This document shows positions 43,351-52,171 of a stretch of 64,000 bases of DNA, piece after piece (positions within the stretch are counted from its first letter, which is position 1; every line of letters starts with the position of its first letter). Both the position numbers and the translations under genes were made by a program. The DNA is taken from NCBI GenBank assembly GCA_026391795.1, contig JAPLDI010000047.1:16045-80044 (forward strand), read 5' to 3'. Source of the DNA: Bacteroidota bacterium (lineage in GTDB: Bacteria > Bacteroidota > Bacteroidia > Bacteroidales > FEN-979). A model generated the notes under the pieces. That model ran no database searches and was not told where the DNA came from. It saw only the letters and a program-made list of their open reading frames with translations.

Positions 43351-43985
43351 TAATTTCCAACCACCACTTTCGCATAACGGATCACCGTCCCGTTAAGGAG
43401 GTAGCCGTTCTGGATCACATCAACTACCTTGCCTTTGAGTTCAGGTTTGGGTGCCGGAATATTTGTCAGGGCCTCGTGGTAGTCGGTGTTAAATTCTTCC
43501 CCAGTTGCCTTCATCCGTTCCAGGCCCTGCTGTGAAAGAATATTTTTCAGTTTCCCATAAATGAGGTTGATCCCGTCGAGCATGGGATTCTCTTTTTCTT
43601 CACTGGTATCCATGGCACTTAGTGCCCTTTCGAAATCGTCAAGAACCGGTAACAGGGCAGTAATGAGATCAGAAGCAGCTGTTTTGCTAAGCTCGATCCG
43701 CTCTTTTAACGACCGTTTCCTGTAATTGTCAAATTCAGAGTACAACCGGAGATACTTGTCATTCCATTGGGCGACTTCCTGTTCCATTTCCTCCACCTTG
43801 TCCTCTTTTCTGTGTTTTGATCTGAGCGTTTTTTCTTTTTTATGATCCGGGTGTTCCAGGGTTGATTCAGCAGAGGATTCTTTTTCAGGATCCAGTACAG
43901 TATCTTCCGGGTTTTCGTTGGTTTCTTTTTCTTTCCGGTTTTGAATGATCTCTTCGTTTTGATTGTTCAGTTCTTCCATTGTCAT
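43350..43985 (-). CDS. grpE: Nucleotide exchange factor GrpE
   Basis: A 211-aa protein. The first ~75 residues are charged and disordered-looking (Glu/Lys/Asn-rich), followed by the long helix with WNDKYLRLYSEFDNYRKRS. The C-terminal head contains LLPVLDDFERALS, GINLIYGKLKNILSQQGLERM and FNTDYHEALTNIP, and ends with the beta part VVDVIQNGYLLNGTVIRYAKVVV. It releases ADP from DnaK. Start is the ATG at 43985; the ATG two codons later is equally possible. It lies between murA and dnaJ on the same strand. Confidence 0.95.
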   Translation of the reverse strand: MTMEELNNQNEEIIQNRKEKETNENPEDTVLDPEKESSAESTLEHPDHKKEKTLRSKHRKEDKVEEMEQEVAQWNDKYLRLYSEFDNYRKRSLKERIELSKTAASDLITALLPVLDDFERALSAMDTSEEKENPMLDGINLIYGKLKNILSQQGLERMKATGEEFNTDYHEALTNIPAPKPELKGKVVDVIQNGYLLNGTVIRYAKVVVGN

Positions 43986-44074
43986 AAATTCTTCAACGTC
44001 AAAAGTCTGTTATTTTTGATTTGTCCTCTCCCATCAAAAAACCTGCCATGGAATTTCAGGACAAAATGGCAGGA

Positions 44075-45379
44075 TCATATACGCTGGATGTCGGCGCCAA
44101 GGTTTCTCAGGCGGAGATCGATCTCCTGGTATCCCCGGTCGATCTGTTCAATGTTGTCGATGATGCTTGTCCCTTCAGCCGATAAAGCGGCAATGAGAAG
44201 AGCAACACCGGCCCGGATATCAGGTGAGGACATGCGGAGGCCGCGCAAGGGATATTGCCGGTCGAGGCCGATGACGGTTGCCCTGTGAGGATCGCAAAGG
44301 ATGATCTTGGCTCCCATGTCGATCAGTTTATCGACAAAGAAAAGACGGCTTTCAAACATTTTCTGGTGGATCAGGACGCTGCCCCGGGCCTGTGTCGCAA
44401 CAACCAGCACGATGCTGATCAGGTCAGGCGTAAATCCCGGCCACGGTGCATCGGCAATCGTCATGATGGATCCGTCCATAAAGGTTTCAAGTTCATAAAC
44501 CTCTTTTTGGGGAATGAAGATATCGTCGCCCTGACGTATGATATCGATACCAAGCCGGCGGAATACATCGGGGATGAGTCCCAGTTGCTGGTAATTCACA
44601 TTCTTGATGGTAATTGCAGAACGTGTCATTGCTGCAAGGCCGATGAAACTGCCAACTTCGATCATGTCTGACAAAAGGGTATGCTCACAGCCTTTGAGAC
44701 TTGTGACTCCTTCAATGGTCAGCAGGTTGGATCCGATGCCCTGAATTTTTGCGCCCATGCTCGAAAGCATGGTGCAGAGCTGAAAAAGGTAAGGCTCGCA
44801 GGCAGCATTGAATATCGTGCTGGTTCCTTTTGCCAGGACTGCTGCCATGACAATGTTGGCAGTGCCGGTGACGGATGCTTCATCCAGCAGCATATAACTG
44901 CCTTTCAGCTCTTTTGCTTCGATGGTGAAAAGCTGATCGGTATGATTGTAGGTAAATTCGGCACCCAGTTTCTGGAGGCCAAAAAAATGCGTATCAAGTC
45001 GCCTACGACCGATTTTGTCACCTCCCGGAGCATGAACGATCCCTCGTCCGAAACGTGCCAGCATCGGGCCGAGGATCATAATGGACCCGCGAAGGGCTCC
45101 GACTTTTTCCTTAAAATCAGGTGTGGAAAGATATTCCAGATCGATGTCGGAGGCTTCAAATGTATAGGAAGAGGTACCGGTTGCCGATACGTTAACCCCC
45201 AGTGATTGTAACAGTTCAATCAGTTTCAGGACATCACGGATCGCAGGTACATTGTGCAGGGTGATTTTTTCTTTGGTCAGGAGGCAGGCGCAGATGACCT
45301 GCAAAGCTTCATTTTTAGCCCCCTGAGGGAGAATTTCTCCCTGCAGCTGCTTTCCCCCCTTGATCTTGAATGAACTCAT
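44075..45379 (-). CDS. murA: UDP-N-acetylglucosamine 1-carboxyvinyltransferase with Asp in place of the active-site Cys
   Basis: A 434-aa enzyme for the first committed step of peptidoglycan synthesis: PEP plus UDP-GlcNAc gives enolpyruvyl-UDP-GlcNAc. The N-terminus has FKIKGGKQLQGEILPQGAKN (Lys-Asn of the active site). The loop motif reads APGGDKIGRRRLDTH, with Asp121 where E. coli has Cys115. Cys is the residue alkylated by fosfomycin, and Asp versions (for example in mycobacteria) are active and resistant. Later motifs TDLISIVLVVATQARG and YEIDLRLRNLGADI-like end are intact. It overlaps the DUF4290 gene by 4 bp upstream, and grpE follows after 89 bp. Confidence 0.95.
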   Translation of the reverse strand: MSSFKIKGGKQLQGEILPQGAKNEALQVICACLLTKEKITLHNVPAIRDVLKLIELLQSLGVNVSATGTSSYTFEASDIDLEYLSTPDFKEKVGALRGSIMILGPMLARFGRGIVHAPGGDKIGRRRLDTHFFGLQKLGAEFTYNHTDQLFTIEAKELKGSYMLLDEASVTGTANIVMAAVLAKGTSTIFNAACEPYLFQLCTMLSSMGAKIQGIGSNLLTIEGVTSLKGCEHTLLSDMIEVGSFIGLAAMTRSAITIKNVNYQQLGLIPDVFRRLGIDIIRQGDDIFIPQKEVYELETFMDGSIMTIADAPWPGFTPDLISIVLVVATQARGSVLIHQKMFESRLFFVDKLIDMGAKIILCDPHRATVIGLDRQYPLRGLRMSSPDIRAGVALLIAALSAEGTSIIDNIEQIDRGYQEIDLRLRNLGADIQRI

Positions 45380-46014
45380 TGCGGTTTTTTTCTTCCTCTC
45401 TGGTTGTTGTTCTTGCCTGTATTTTTCGGTCTGAAAGGCTTGTGCGGCTTGTTGCGGGCCAGAAGATCGCTTGTTGTGGTCAGCTTGATGTCCTCATTCA
45501 GCTTAAGTTGTCCTTTTGATAACACCTTCAGATGCTCTTCAATCAGATCATCGGATACCGAATCACGGTTCCAGTTCAGGTATGATTTTTTTAAGTGGAT
45601 CGCAATGGTCTTGACCAGGGCATCTTTTTCAGGACCCTCAGGGTATGCTGTTGCCTTTTCAATGATCATGGCAATGTTCTTCCCGTAGTGTTTGAATTCA
45701 ATCTCTTTATCGTGGTATGATATCCTTGCAGGCTTTGTGCTGATGTTGAGCGGGGGAGGGGGAGGGTAGGGAGCGTCAACATCGATCTTGAAATCGGAGA
45801 TGATATAAAGATGGTCCCAGAGTTTGTGTTTGTAATCCACGGTATCTTTTGCCTGGGGATGCATCTGCGCCATCACGTTGATGATGATCTTGGCTGCTTT
45901 CAGCCGCTGGTCCCTGTCTTCGATCGTGCAGGCATACTGGATCATCTCCTGGATGTTCCGGCCATATTCAGGTACGATCAGGGGTTTACGGGTGGTGTTG
46001 TATTCCATATTCAT
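45376..46014 (-). CDS. DUF4290 family protein
   Basis: A 212-aa soluble protein starting MEYNTTRKPLIVPEYGRNIQ (after MN), which I recognise as the opening of the Bacteroidota-specific DUF4290 family. The middle is helical and contains a Pro run (APYPPPPPLN); the C-terminus is basic (KPFRPK, NNQRGRKKPQ) and may bind nucleic acid. The function is unknown. It is directly upstream of murA with a 4-bp overlap, an arrangement I recall as common in the phylum, so a cell-envelope link is possible. Its promoter is at 46031. Confidence 0.88.
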   Translation of the reverse strand: MNMEYNTTRKPLIVPEYGRNIQEMIQYACTIEDRDQRLKAAKIIINVMAQMHPQAKDTVDYKHKLWDHLYIISDFKIDVDAPYPPPPPLNISTKPARISYHDKEIEFKHYGKNIAMIIEKATAYPEGPEKDALVKTIAIHLKKSYLNWNRDSVSDDLIEEHLKVLSKGQLKLNEDIKLTTTSDLLARNKPHKPFRPKNTGKNNNQRGRKKPQ

Positions 46015-46030
46015 GATAAGAGACTTTTTG

Positions 46031-46038
46031 CAAATATA
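46031..46038 (-). promoter_or_regulatory. -7 promoter element for the DUF4290-murA-grpE-dnaJ run
   Basis: Minus-strand TATATTTG matches TAnnTTTG and lies 17 bp before the ATG at 46014, so the leader would be about 10 nt. No clear -33 element is seen. Confidence 0.6.
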
Positions 46039-46054
46039 GGTATAATTAGGAAAT

Positions 46055-46090
46055 AGCGAAGTAGCGAAGTTGCGAAATGGCGAAATTGCT
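46055..46090. repeat. 8-bp tandem tract (AGCGAAGT)
   Basis: AGCGAAGT, AGCGAAGT, TGCGAAAT, GGCGAAAT and a partial TGCT. The period is 8 here rather than 7. Confidence 0.8.
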
Positions 46091-46153
46091 GTCAGGCGGA
46101 CGGGTTGGACAGGTTTGACGAGCGGACAGGAGGGCAGGAGGACAAGTCAGCTT

Positions 46154-46177
46154 ATGAGTTGTTGAGCTGATGAGTTT
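46154..46177. repeat. 8-bp tandem tract (ATGAGTTG)
   Basis: ATGAGTTG, TTGAGCTG and ATGAGTTT in register, directly before the hairpin units at 46181. Confidence 0.65.
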
Positions 46178-46180
46178 TAA

Positions 46181-46258
46181 ACCGCGTAGCGGTAAAATTA
46201 TTCTAGCAGAGAATGATTAAATAGCTTAAAAATCCCCATAGGGGTGACATTATATTAG
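46181..46258. repeat. Two copies of a REP-like hairpin unit
   Basis: Unit 1 (46181-46206) is ACCGCGTAGCGGT followed by AAAATTATTCTAG. Unit 2 (46233-46258) is TCCCCATAGGGGT followed by GACATTATATTAG. Each is a short stem (CCGC/GCGG or CCCC/GGGG) around a TA-centred loop, then ATTATnnTAG. Stem bases differ in a way that keeps pairing. Units of this type are, from memory, frequent dispersed repeats in Bacteroidota. Confidence 0.65.
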
Positions 46259-46381
46259 ATGAGGTTTTAAAGTTAAATCGTTTTTCGTGTCAACAAAAGA
46301 AAGGATTGGAATGGGGAAACTGCCAGATCTTTTCAGGAATGCAGCGATGAACCGCGAGATCACATTTTACAATAACACCGA

Positions 46382-48496
46382 TCAGGGACGAAAGACTTCG
46401 ATCCGGAACGTATTTGATGGCGGATCTACAGGACTGGCCGTGATGTTGGTGAATTTAGCCTCCACGATATCCGTTGCGCTGACACGTGAGTATGCAATCA
46501 AGATCCCATCGGACAAAGCATCAAGGGGATTGAAAAGGACAGCAGCACCTATGGTTGATCCAGTAACAGTAAAAGTTTCAACCCTGGAGGCCCCGGCTCC
46601 AATACTGGGAATATCCCGGATAATGCTGGTCCCGATCAACTGGGAGATTGATCCTCCATTGATAGTGATACCGGACTTTGCCTGAATAATTCCTTCGGAC
46701 TCAATACCCCCGTCTTTATTGATAGTCAGGGCTTTTTTTGCTCCTTTGTTCTGGGTATAGAATACGATGGATCCCACTTCTGAGGCATCGGTAACGTCCT
46801 CGACGTTGAATGTCATCTGCCCGTAATTGATAAGTGCATGGGCGCTGTTTTCGTGGTAGAAGGTTATATTTGACATATCCGCGCTTGGGCTGACATCATT
46901 CTGGCGCTGAAGCCTGATCATGTCCTGGGTTCCTACGGCATCCATGGCAATATGCAAGGGAGTTGAAGGTGTAAAAACATTTATGGTATTTACCCCAATG
47001 CCTAGCCGGCCATTCACGGACATTGTCTGAGGCGATGAACCAAAATCACCAAGGATCAGGGGTTTAGTTGTACCTGAATTTGCAATGTATAATTTGTTGC
47101 TTCCGGTTTCATTAAGCCCTGCCTGGTAGCCGATAAAAATGTTATTATTTCCGGATAGATTGGCATAACCTGCACTATCCCCTATAAATGTATTTCTTGA
47201 ACCGCTAAAGTTTAAATTTCCGGCATACGACCCCAATGCGGTATTTGAACTCCCGGAAGTATTCGTAAATAATGCCTTGGTACCGATTCCAGTGCTATAT
47301 GTGCCGGTAGAATTATGCATCATTGCATAACTGCCAAACGCACTGTTGTTATTACCTGATACACATTCTGACATAGTCTGGAAACCAACAGCGCTGTTGT
47401 AACTGCCGGTTGTGTTGTTTTGGAGGGTAATATGTCCTAAAGAACTATTACCCGCTCCAGTTGTGTTTTTATAAAGGGATTGAAATCCAATTACGTTATT
47501 ATTGGATCCTCCGGTTGCATTTTTCATCGACTGGTAACCGATTGCTGTACTATACCCACCCCCGTCAACGGAGAACATTGCCTGGTAACCAATAGCCACA
47601 TCATAGGGGCCATATGTATTTGAATAAAGGGCTTGGCTGCCAATACCAATATTTCCTTGCACATTTGTATTTGAATAAAGGGCCTGATAACCAAACGCAC
47701 AATTATCATAAAAGTTTGTGGAGTAGAGCGACTGGTAACCAAAGGCCGTGTTCCGGTATCCGGTTGTGTTGTTGAAAAGTGAACGGTAGCCTGTGGCGGT
47801 ATTGTTATATCCAGTGGTATTGGCGTTTAATGCATCATGACCAATTGCGGTGTTTTGAATTCCATTGGTGGTTCAGGTTGGCTGATTATTCTGAAGAGCT
47901 CCGTTTCCGATGGCCAAATTGAATCCATTCCAGGCCGTTCCTCCATTATTAAAAGATTGGGAACTCAATGCATTGTATCCGATAGCGATATTATTACCGC
48001 CATTCGTGTTAACTTTACCGGCGCCCCATCCCAGAAATGAATTATTGACTGCTGTGTTCACATTGCCGGCCTGATAGCCAAAGAGTGTGCTGTTGGTCGA
48101 TGACAGCCGGCCAGCATTCTGGTTGTTCACTTTAAAGACCAGATCCTTGTCATCAGTGGTTCCGAGAAAATTTGTAGGAGGGTTCATACCGCTGTTTCCG
48201 GTTGTCGACCATCCCGTTGCCGGAGTCAGCTGAATTTGCCAGGCATTGATGCTCCCTCCCATGTATATAAAATAGGAATGGAAGTCAGTGTCGTAAACCA
48301 GCAATCCGTCAACTGCGGTTATTGCATTCCGCTCGGTTGTTGTCATTCGGGGAGCCAGAAACCCTTTGGTGGTACTGGAAACATCCAGCATGGCAGCACT
48401 GTTTGGGGGGCTGGCATCCAGGTTAATGGCCACCTGTGCAATTCCGTTCGTCGTGGCAATAAAAAGCAATACCAGAAAAAATCCTAGTTTCTTCAT
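46382..48496 (-). pseudogene. YadA-head-like surface protein interrupted by one in-frame TGA
   Basis: Read through one stop, this is a 704-codon gene in a single frame from ATG 48496 to the stop at 46382. The only interruption is TGA at 47873-47875, after residue 207, where the repeat context (NNQPT-stop-TTNGIQNTAIG) suggests an original Gly codon. Residues 1-21 are a signal peptide. Residues 22-55 carry NSAAMLDVSSTTKGFLAPRM, shared with the protein at 10361. Residues about 140-440 consist of many YadA-head-type repeats (NTAIGHDAL, NTATGYRSL, NTAFGYQSL, NIGIGSQAL). The end has a different beta-rich domain (TFTVTGSTIGAAVLFNPL). It is probably an adhesin or stalk protein lost by a point mutation, or the TGA is a sequencing error or is read through. 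Confidence 0.75.
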
Positions 48497-48551
48497 GAGT
48501 CGGGGGTTGAAATAAATAAAAATGAAAAAAGAATACAGCTGTAATCCGGTG

Positions 48552-48584
48552 CAAAAGTATAAAAAATTGAGATGATATTACAAA
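48552..48584 (-). promoter_or_regulatory. Promoter of the surface protein gene
   Basis: On the minus strand TTTG (48581-48584), 21 bp, then TACTTTTG (48552-48559). Transcription would start near 48545, about 50 nt before the ATG at 48496. An intact promoter suggests recent loss of the gene. Confidence 0.65.
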
Positions 48585-48590
48585 GGAGTG

Positions 48591-50936
48591 CTAAACAATT
48601 TTCAGCCGGGCAAAACGAAGCAAGAGCTGTTTCTGTCCGATACCCGGGAAGAAGACCGTTGCTTTTATGTTGGGCCCGGTTCCTTCCATGCTGATTACTT
48701 TTCCTTTTCCAAACCTTTCGTGTTCAACATCCATTCCTGCCTGAATGTCATTGCCGGATGCGTTCACCGGTGAAGGGCCTGACGGCAGGTTGCTGAGCTT
48801 GTGGAAGTTTTTAAGGTTCACCGGCTTTTGCCTGACCGGAGGTTTCCCCGCCAGGATACCTGAGAAATTATCATCGCTGAAAAAACCAGCCTGCCGGCCT
48901 GCTGGTTTCTGTAGTGTATCAATATGCTTTTCCGGTATTTCCTGGAGGAACCGGCTGGGTTCGTTGGATGTCAGGTTTCCCCAGCGATACCTGTTCTCAG
49001 CATAACTGAGCGTCAGTTTTTGCCGGGCACGGGTAATGGCAACATAGAACAACCTTCGTTCCTCCTCCAGGTCGGCTCTTGAGGACATCGACTGAACAGA
49101 TGGGAAAAGGTTTTCTTCCATTCCCACAACATAAATATATGGGAATTCCAGGCCTTTGGCGGCATGAATGGTCATCAGCGTAACGCGGTCCTGGTTTTCG
49201 CTGTCTGTTGTATCCTGATCCGTAAGGAGGGCGATATCCTGCATGAAATGCGCCAGGGTTCTTCCCCCGTCACCAACAGGCTGGCGTGGAATACCATCAT
49301 CGGCCGGCAACCCGTTAACCGGGTCAGGTTCAGCGGCAGTTTCAACCTGCTTCTCGGTAAATTCCTTGATGGCATTCAGGAGCTCTTCTATATTTTCAAA
49401 CCTGCTGACTCCTTCGGGGGTTTTATCTTCATACATCTCTTTTAGCAAACCGCTTGACGTGGCAATGTGTTTAGCCAGGTCAAATGCAGGCTTCGTTTTC
49501 AGGAGGATGGAGAAACTCCGGATCATCGTGATGAATGCGGTGAGCTTCGTCAGGGTACCTTCGGTCAGGTGAACAGGGCAGGTGGCGGGATCTTCCAGGA
49601 TTTCATAGATGCTCTTTTTGTATTCATCGGAAGCTACGATCAGTTTTTCCACAGTCGTTTTCCCGATTCCCCGGGCAGGATAATTGATGACACGAAGAAG
49701 GGCATCTTCATCTTTCGGATTTACAACCAGCCGGAAATAGGCAAGGAGGTCTTTGATCTCCTTGCGCTGGTAAAACGATTGTCCTCCATAGATCCGGCAA
49801 GGGATGTTCATCCGCCGCAAGGCATCCTCGATCGATCTCGACTGGGCATTTGTACGGTAGAGGATGGCAAAGGCAGTATTGGCCAGCTGGTTGTTCATCT
49901 TGTTTTCAAAGATCGACTGGGCGACCAGGTTGCTCTCTTCCCCATCCGTGGAGGAACGGATCAGGGTGATCTTTGCACCCTCGTCGTTATCGGTCCAGAT
50001 CTCTTTGAATATCTGCTGTTTGTTATTGCTTATGAGGCTGTTGGCAGCAGCCACGATGGTTTTGGTGGAGCGGTAGTTCTGCTCGAGTTTAAAAATGTTC
50101 AGGTCGGGATAATCACTTTTGAAATTCAGGATATTCTGGATGTTGGCGCCACGGAAGGCATAGATACTCTGGGCATCATCACCGACAACACAAATGTTTT
50201 CGTTATTTGCGGCAAGCTTCTTTACAATGAGGTATTGTGCATAATTGGTATCCTGGTATTCATCCACAAGGATATAATGAAATTTCTGCTGATACTTGTA
50301 GAGTACATCCGGGAAATCGCGCAGGAGGATGTTCATGTTGAAGAGCAGGTCATCGAAATCCATGGCGGAAGCCCTCACCAGGCGAGACTGGTACTGCAGA
50401 TACAGCTGTCCGACAAACGGCTTTCCGGAGCTTGCATCATATTCTCTCAGTTCAGGCGATTCATTGTATTCAGGAGCAGAGATCAGGCTTGTTTTGGCGG
50501 CGGATATCCGGTGAAGAACATACCCGGGAGCATAAAGCTTATCATCTAAATTGTTCTCCTTGATAAGGGAGCGGATCACCCTTTTTGAATCTTCAGTGTC
50601 GTAAATGGTGAAATTGGAAGGGAAGCCGAGCCGGTGTCCGTCAATGCGAAGGACCCGTGCAAAAATGGAATGAAAGGTTCCCATCCAGACATTTTGTGCA
50701 TCAGAACTGCCAACAAGTTCGATAATCCGGTTCTTCATCTCACGGGCCGCCTTATTGGTAAAGGTCAGCGCGAGAATATGAAAGGAATCGACACCCAGGT
50801 TGAGCAGATGAGCGACACGATATGTCAGAACACGCGTCTTTCCCGAACCTGCCCCGGCGATCACCAGCGCCGGTCCGCCGGTACATTCAACAGCTTTGCG
50901 CTGCTCTTCATTCAGTTCTTTCAGAAGTTCGATCAC
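48591..50936 (-). CDS. pcrA: UvrD/PcrA-type 3'-5' DNA helicase
   Basis: A 781-aa superfamily 1 helicase. Walker A GAGSGKT is at residues 28-34, motif Ia ALTFTNKAAREM, motif II DEYQDTN, motif III VVGDDAQSIYAFRGA, motif IV LEQNYRST, motif V VTLMTIHAAKGLEFPYV-like and motif VI VAITRARQKL. The C-terminal ~70 residues (DVEHERFGKGKVISMEG) are the Tudor-like domain that binds RNA polymerase in PcrA/UvrD. It acts in nucleotide excision repair, mismatch repair and removal of stalled polymerase. PcrA and UvrD cannot be separated from sequence alone. Its promoter is at 50956. Confidence 0.95.
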   Translation of the reverse strand: MIELLKELNEEQRKAVECTGGPALVIAGAGSGKTRVLTYRVAHLLNLGVDSFHILALTFTNKAAREMKNRIIELVGSSDAQNVWMGTFHSIFARVLRIDGHRLGFPSNFTIYDTEDSKRVIRSLIKENNLDDKLYAPGYVLHRISAAKTSLISAPEYNESPELREYDASSGKPFVGQLYLQYQSRLVRASAMDFDDLLFNMNILLRDFPDVLYKYQQKFHYILVDEYQDTNYAQYLIVKKLAANNENICVVGDDAQSIYAFRGANIQNILNFKSDYPDLNIFKLEQNYRSTKTIVAAANSLISNNKQQIFKEIWTDNDEGAKITLIRSSTDGEESNLVAQSIFENKMNNQLANTAFAILYRTNAQSRSIEDALRRMNIPCRIYGGQSFYQRKEIKDLLAYFRLVVNPKDEDALLRVINYPARGIGKTTVEKLIVASDEYKKSIYEILEDPATCPVHLTEGTLTKLTAFITMIRSFSILLKTKPAFDLAKHIATSSGLLKEMYEDKTPEGVSRFENIEELLNAIKEFTEKQVETAAEPDPVNGLPADDGIPRQPVGDGGRTLAHFMQDIALLTDQDTTDSENQDRVTLMTIHAAKGLEFPYIYVVGMEENLFPSVQSMSSRADLEEERRLFYVAITRARQKLTLSYAENRYRWGNLTSNEPSRFLQEIPEKHIDTLQKPAGRQAGFFSDDNFSGILAGKPPVRQKPVNLKNFHKLSNLPSGPSPVNASGNDIQAGMDVEHERFGKGKVISMEGTGPNIKATVFFPGIGQKQLLLRFARLKIV

Positions 50937-50955
50937 GACTTATTTTTACAGCCGC

Positions 50956-50963
50956 CAAAAGTA
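50956..50963 (-). promoter_or_regulatory. -7 promoter element for the helicase gene
   Basis: Minus-strand TACTTTTG matches TAnnTTTG, 20 bp before the ATG at 50936. The predicted leader is about 13 nt. Confidence 0.6.
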
Positions 50964-51029
50964 CGATTAAGAGGAATAGGAAAATTAATTGTGGAAAAGT
51001 ATTTGCGGGCACAACCCTTATTAGATGGA

Positions 51030-51057
51030 TTGGTGTCTGAAAATTCCTGTATGTTTG
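51030..51057 (+). promoter_or_regulatory. Promoter of the membrane-anchored methyltransferase
   Basis: TTG (51030-51032), 17 bp, then TATGTTTG (51050-51057), close to the phylum consensus and 20 bp before the ATG at 51078. It is back-to-back with the helicase promoter. Confidence 0.65.
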
Positions 51058-51077
51058 CAGGATAATACAATGAAAAG

Positions 51078-51824
51078 ATGAAGATCCCGGTCTTTCAGCT
51101 GATCAACCTTGGAATTATTCTGGTTGCATTGGCTTTTCTTGTCAGGTATGCGTGGGAGATTTTTTTCGGGAAGGGTTACTTTCCGGTTGAATGGGAAGAT
51201 GCAATGAAATCGGGCCGTATCAGCAGGAAACTCCGAACGCTTGAGAAGAACTATCCCGATAAGGTCAGGTTCTTCAACTGGTGGTTTCAGATTGAGCGTC
51301 TAAAAAAGGAGAGCATCCCCGGAGGTTTTGCCGAATTGGGCGTTTATAAAGGCGAGAGTGCTGCCATCCTTCACCATATGGATCCCGAAAGGATAATTCA
51401 CCTGTTTGATACTTTTACCGGCTTCCCCCCGCGCGATCTGGTTCAGGAGACGGGTGAAGCTGCAACCTACACCCCCGACCGGTTTTCAGATACTCAAATT
51501 CCTGAGGTCCTCAAAAAGATCTCCGGGAACAGGAATCTTTTCCTGCATCCCGGGTATTTCCCGGATACCGCAGAACCGGTTGGGAATGAGTTCTTTTCTT
51601 TGGTTAATCTTGATGCCGACTTATATCAGCCCACCCGGGCTGCTCTGGAATTTTTCTATCCGCGACTTTCCCCCGGCGGTGTCATCTTCATTCATGATTA
51701 CAATTATAAATGGGAAGGAATAAAAAAGGCTGTGGACGAATTTTCCGGAAAAATCCCTGAATGCCCTGTACTGGTGCCCGATATGGATGGAACCTGCATG
51801 ATCATCAAAAACAAGAAGTTTTAA
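51078..51824 (+). CDS. TylF/MycF-like SAM-dependent methyltransferase with membrane anchor
   Basis: A 248-aa protein. One N-terminal span (residues 6-28, LINLGIILVALAFLVRYAW) anchors it. The methyltransferase domain follows, with GGFAELGVYKGESAAIL (SAM glycine loop, about residue 78), IHLFDTFTGFP (acidic ribose-binding Asp), FFSLVNLDADLYQPT and GGVIFIHDYNY, the metal-binding Asp/His set of macrocin-type O-methyltransferases. It would methylate a sugar or small molecule. The anchor suggests a substrate at the inner membrane, such as a lipid-linked glycan. It stands alone. Confidence 0.85.
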   Translation: MKIPVFQLINLGIILVALAFLVRYAWEIFFGKGYFPVEWEDAMKSGRISRKLRTLEKNYPDKVRFFNWWFQIERLKKESIPGGFAELGVYKGESAAILHHMDPERIIHLFDTFTGFPPRDLVQETGEAATYTPDRFSDTQIPEVLKKISGNRNLFLHPGYFPDTAEPVGNEFFSLVNLDADLYQPTRAALEFFYPRLSPGGVIFIHDYNYKWEGIKKAVDEFSGKIPECPVLVPDMDGTCMIIKNKKF

Positions 51825-51873
51825 TTAATCCACATCTTCAGAATCCTGCTAATTCTTCCATCTATTCTCCACG

Positions 51874-51994
51874 GTTCTTCCAATGGTGATCCAATGTTCT
51901 TCCAATGTTCCTCCAATATCGTCCAATGGAAACCTGTTTTTTTATTTCATTATTGGACGCCATTGGATCACCATTGGATCACCATTGGAAGAAC
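51874..51994. repeat. 11-bp-phased CCAAT array forming a large inverted repeat
   Basis: CCAAT occurs at 51880, 51891, 51902, 51913 and 51923 (steps 11, 11, 11, 10), then ATTGG at 51952, 51962, 51973 and 51984 (steps 10, 11, 11). The outer arms 51874-51896 and 51972-51994 are perfectly complementary over 23 bp; their core is CCAATGGTGATCCAATG. Inner arms CGTCCAAT (51920-51927) and ATTGGACG (51952-51959) also pair. The whole could form a cruciform or a long RNA hairpin. Confidence 0.85.
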
Positions 51995-52171
51995 GTCGAA
52001 GGTAGCTTTCAGGGTGAAATGAAAAAAACAGCTCATTTCCGATGCTATCATGGAGTTATCATGGAGCTCTCCCGAAGGAAGCTCGAAGCAATGATGATGG
52101 GGGAGACATTGTATCCTCAGAGGCCTGCACGCTCACGGACTGCCGGTCTGAAACATGCTCTTCACCGTCTC

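Larger units (their letters stand above)
46015..46381. other. 367-bp gap rich in short repeats
   Basis: No gene. From left to right: the minus-strand promoter of the DUF4290 gene, an 8-bp tandem tract (46055-46090), a looser GGAC-spaced tract with 8-9-bp steps (46098-46143), another 8-bp tract (46154-46177) and two hairpin units (46181-46258). The last 120 bp, next to the broken surface protein gene, show nothing. Confidence 0.6.

Noticed and set aside
46287..46685. A 132-codon plus-strand frame at the end of the surface protein gene
   Set aside because: Antisense to the conserved C-terminal part of that gene and without coding features.
47873..47875. TGA recoded as Gly in this genome
   Set aside because: TGA is used as the normal stop elsewhere, for example at the end of the MscS gene (2601) and the AddB-like gene (15520), so genome-wide recoding is not possible.
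49467..50549. A 360-codon plus-strand frame opposite the helicase gene
   Set aside because: It is an antisense shadow of a gene with all helicase motifs; its translation has no domain or signal.
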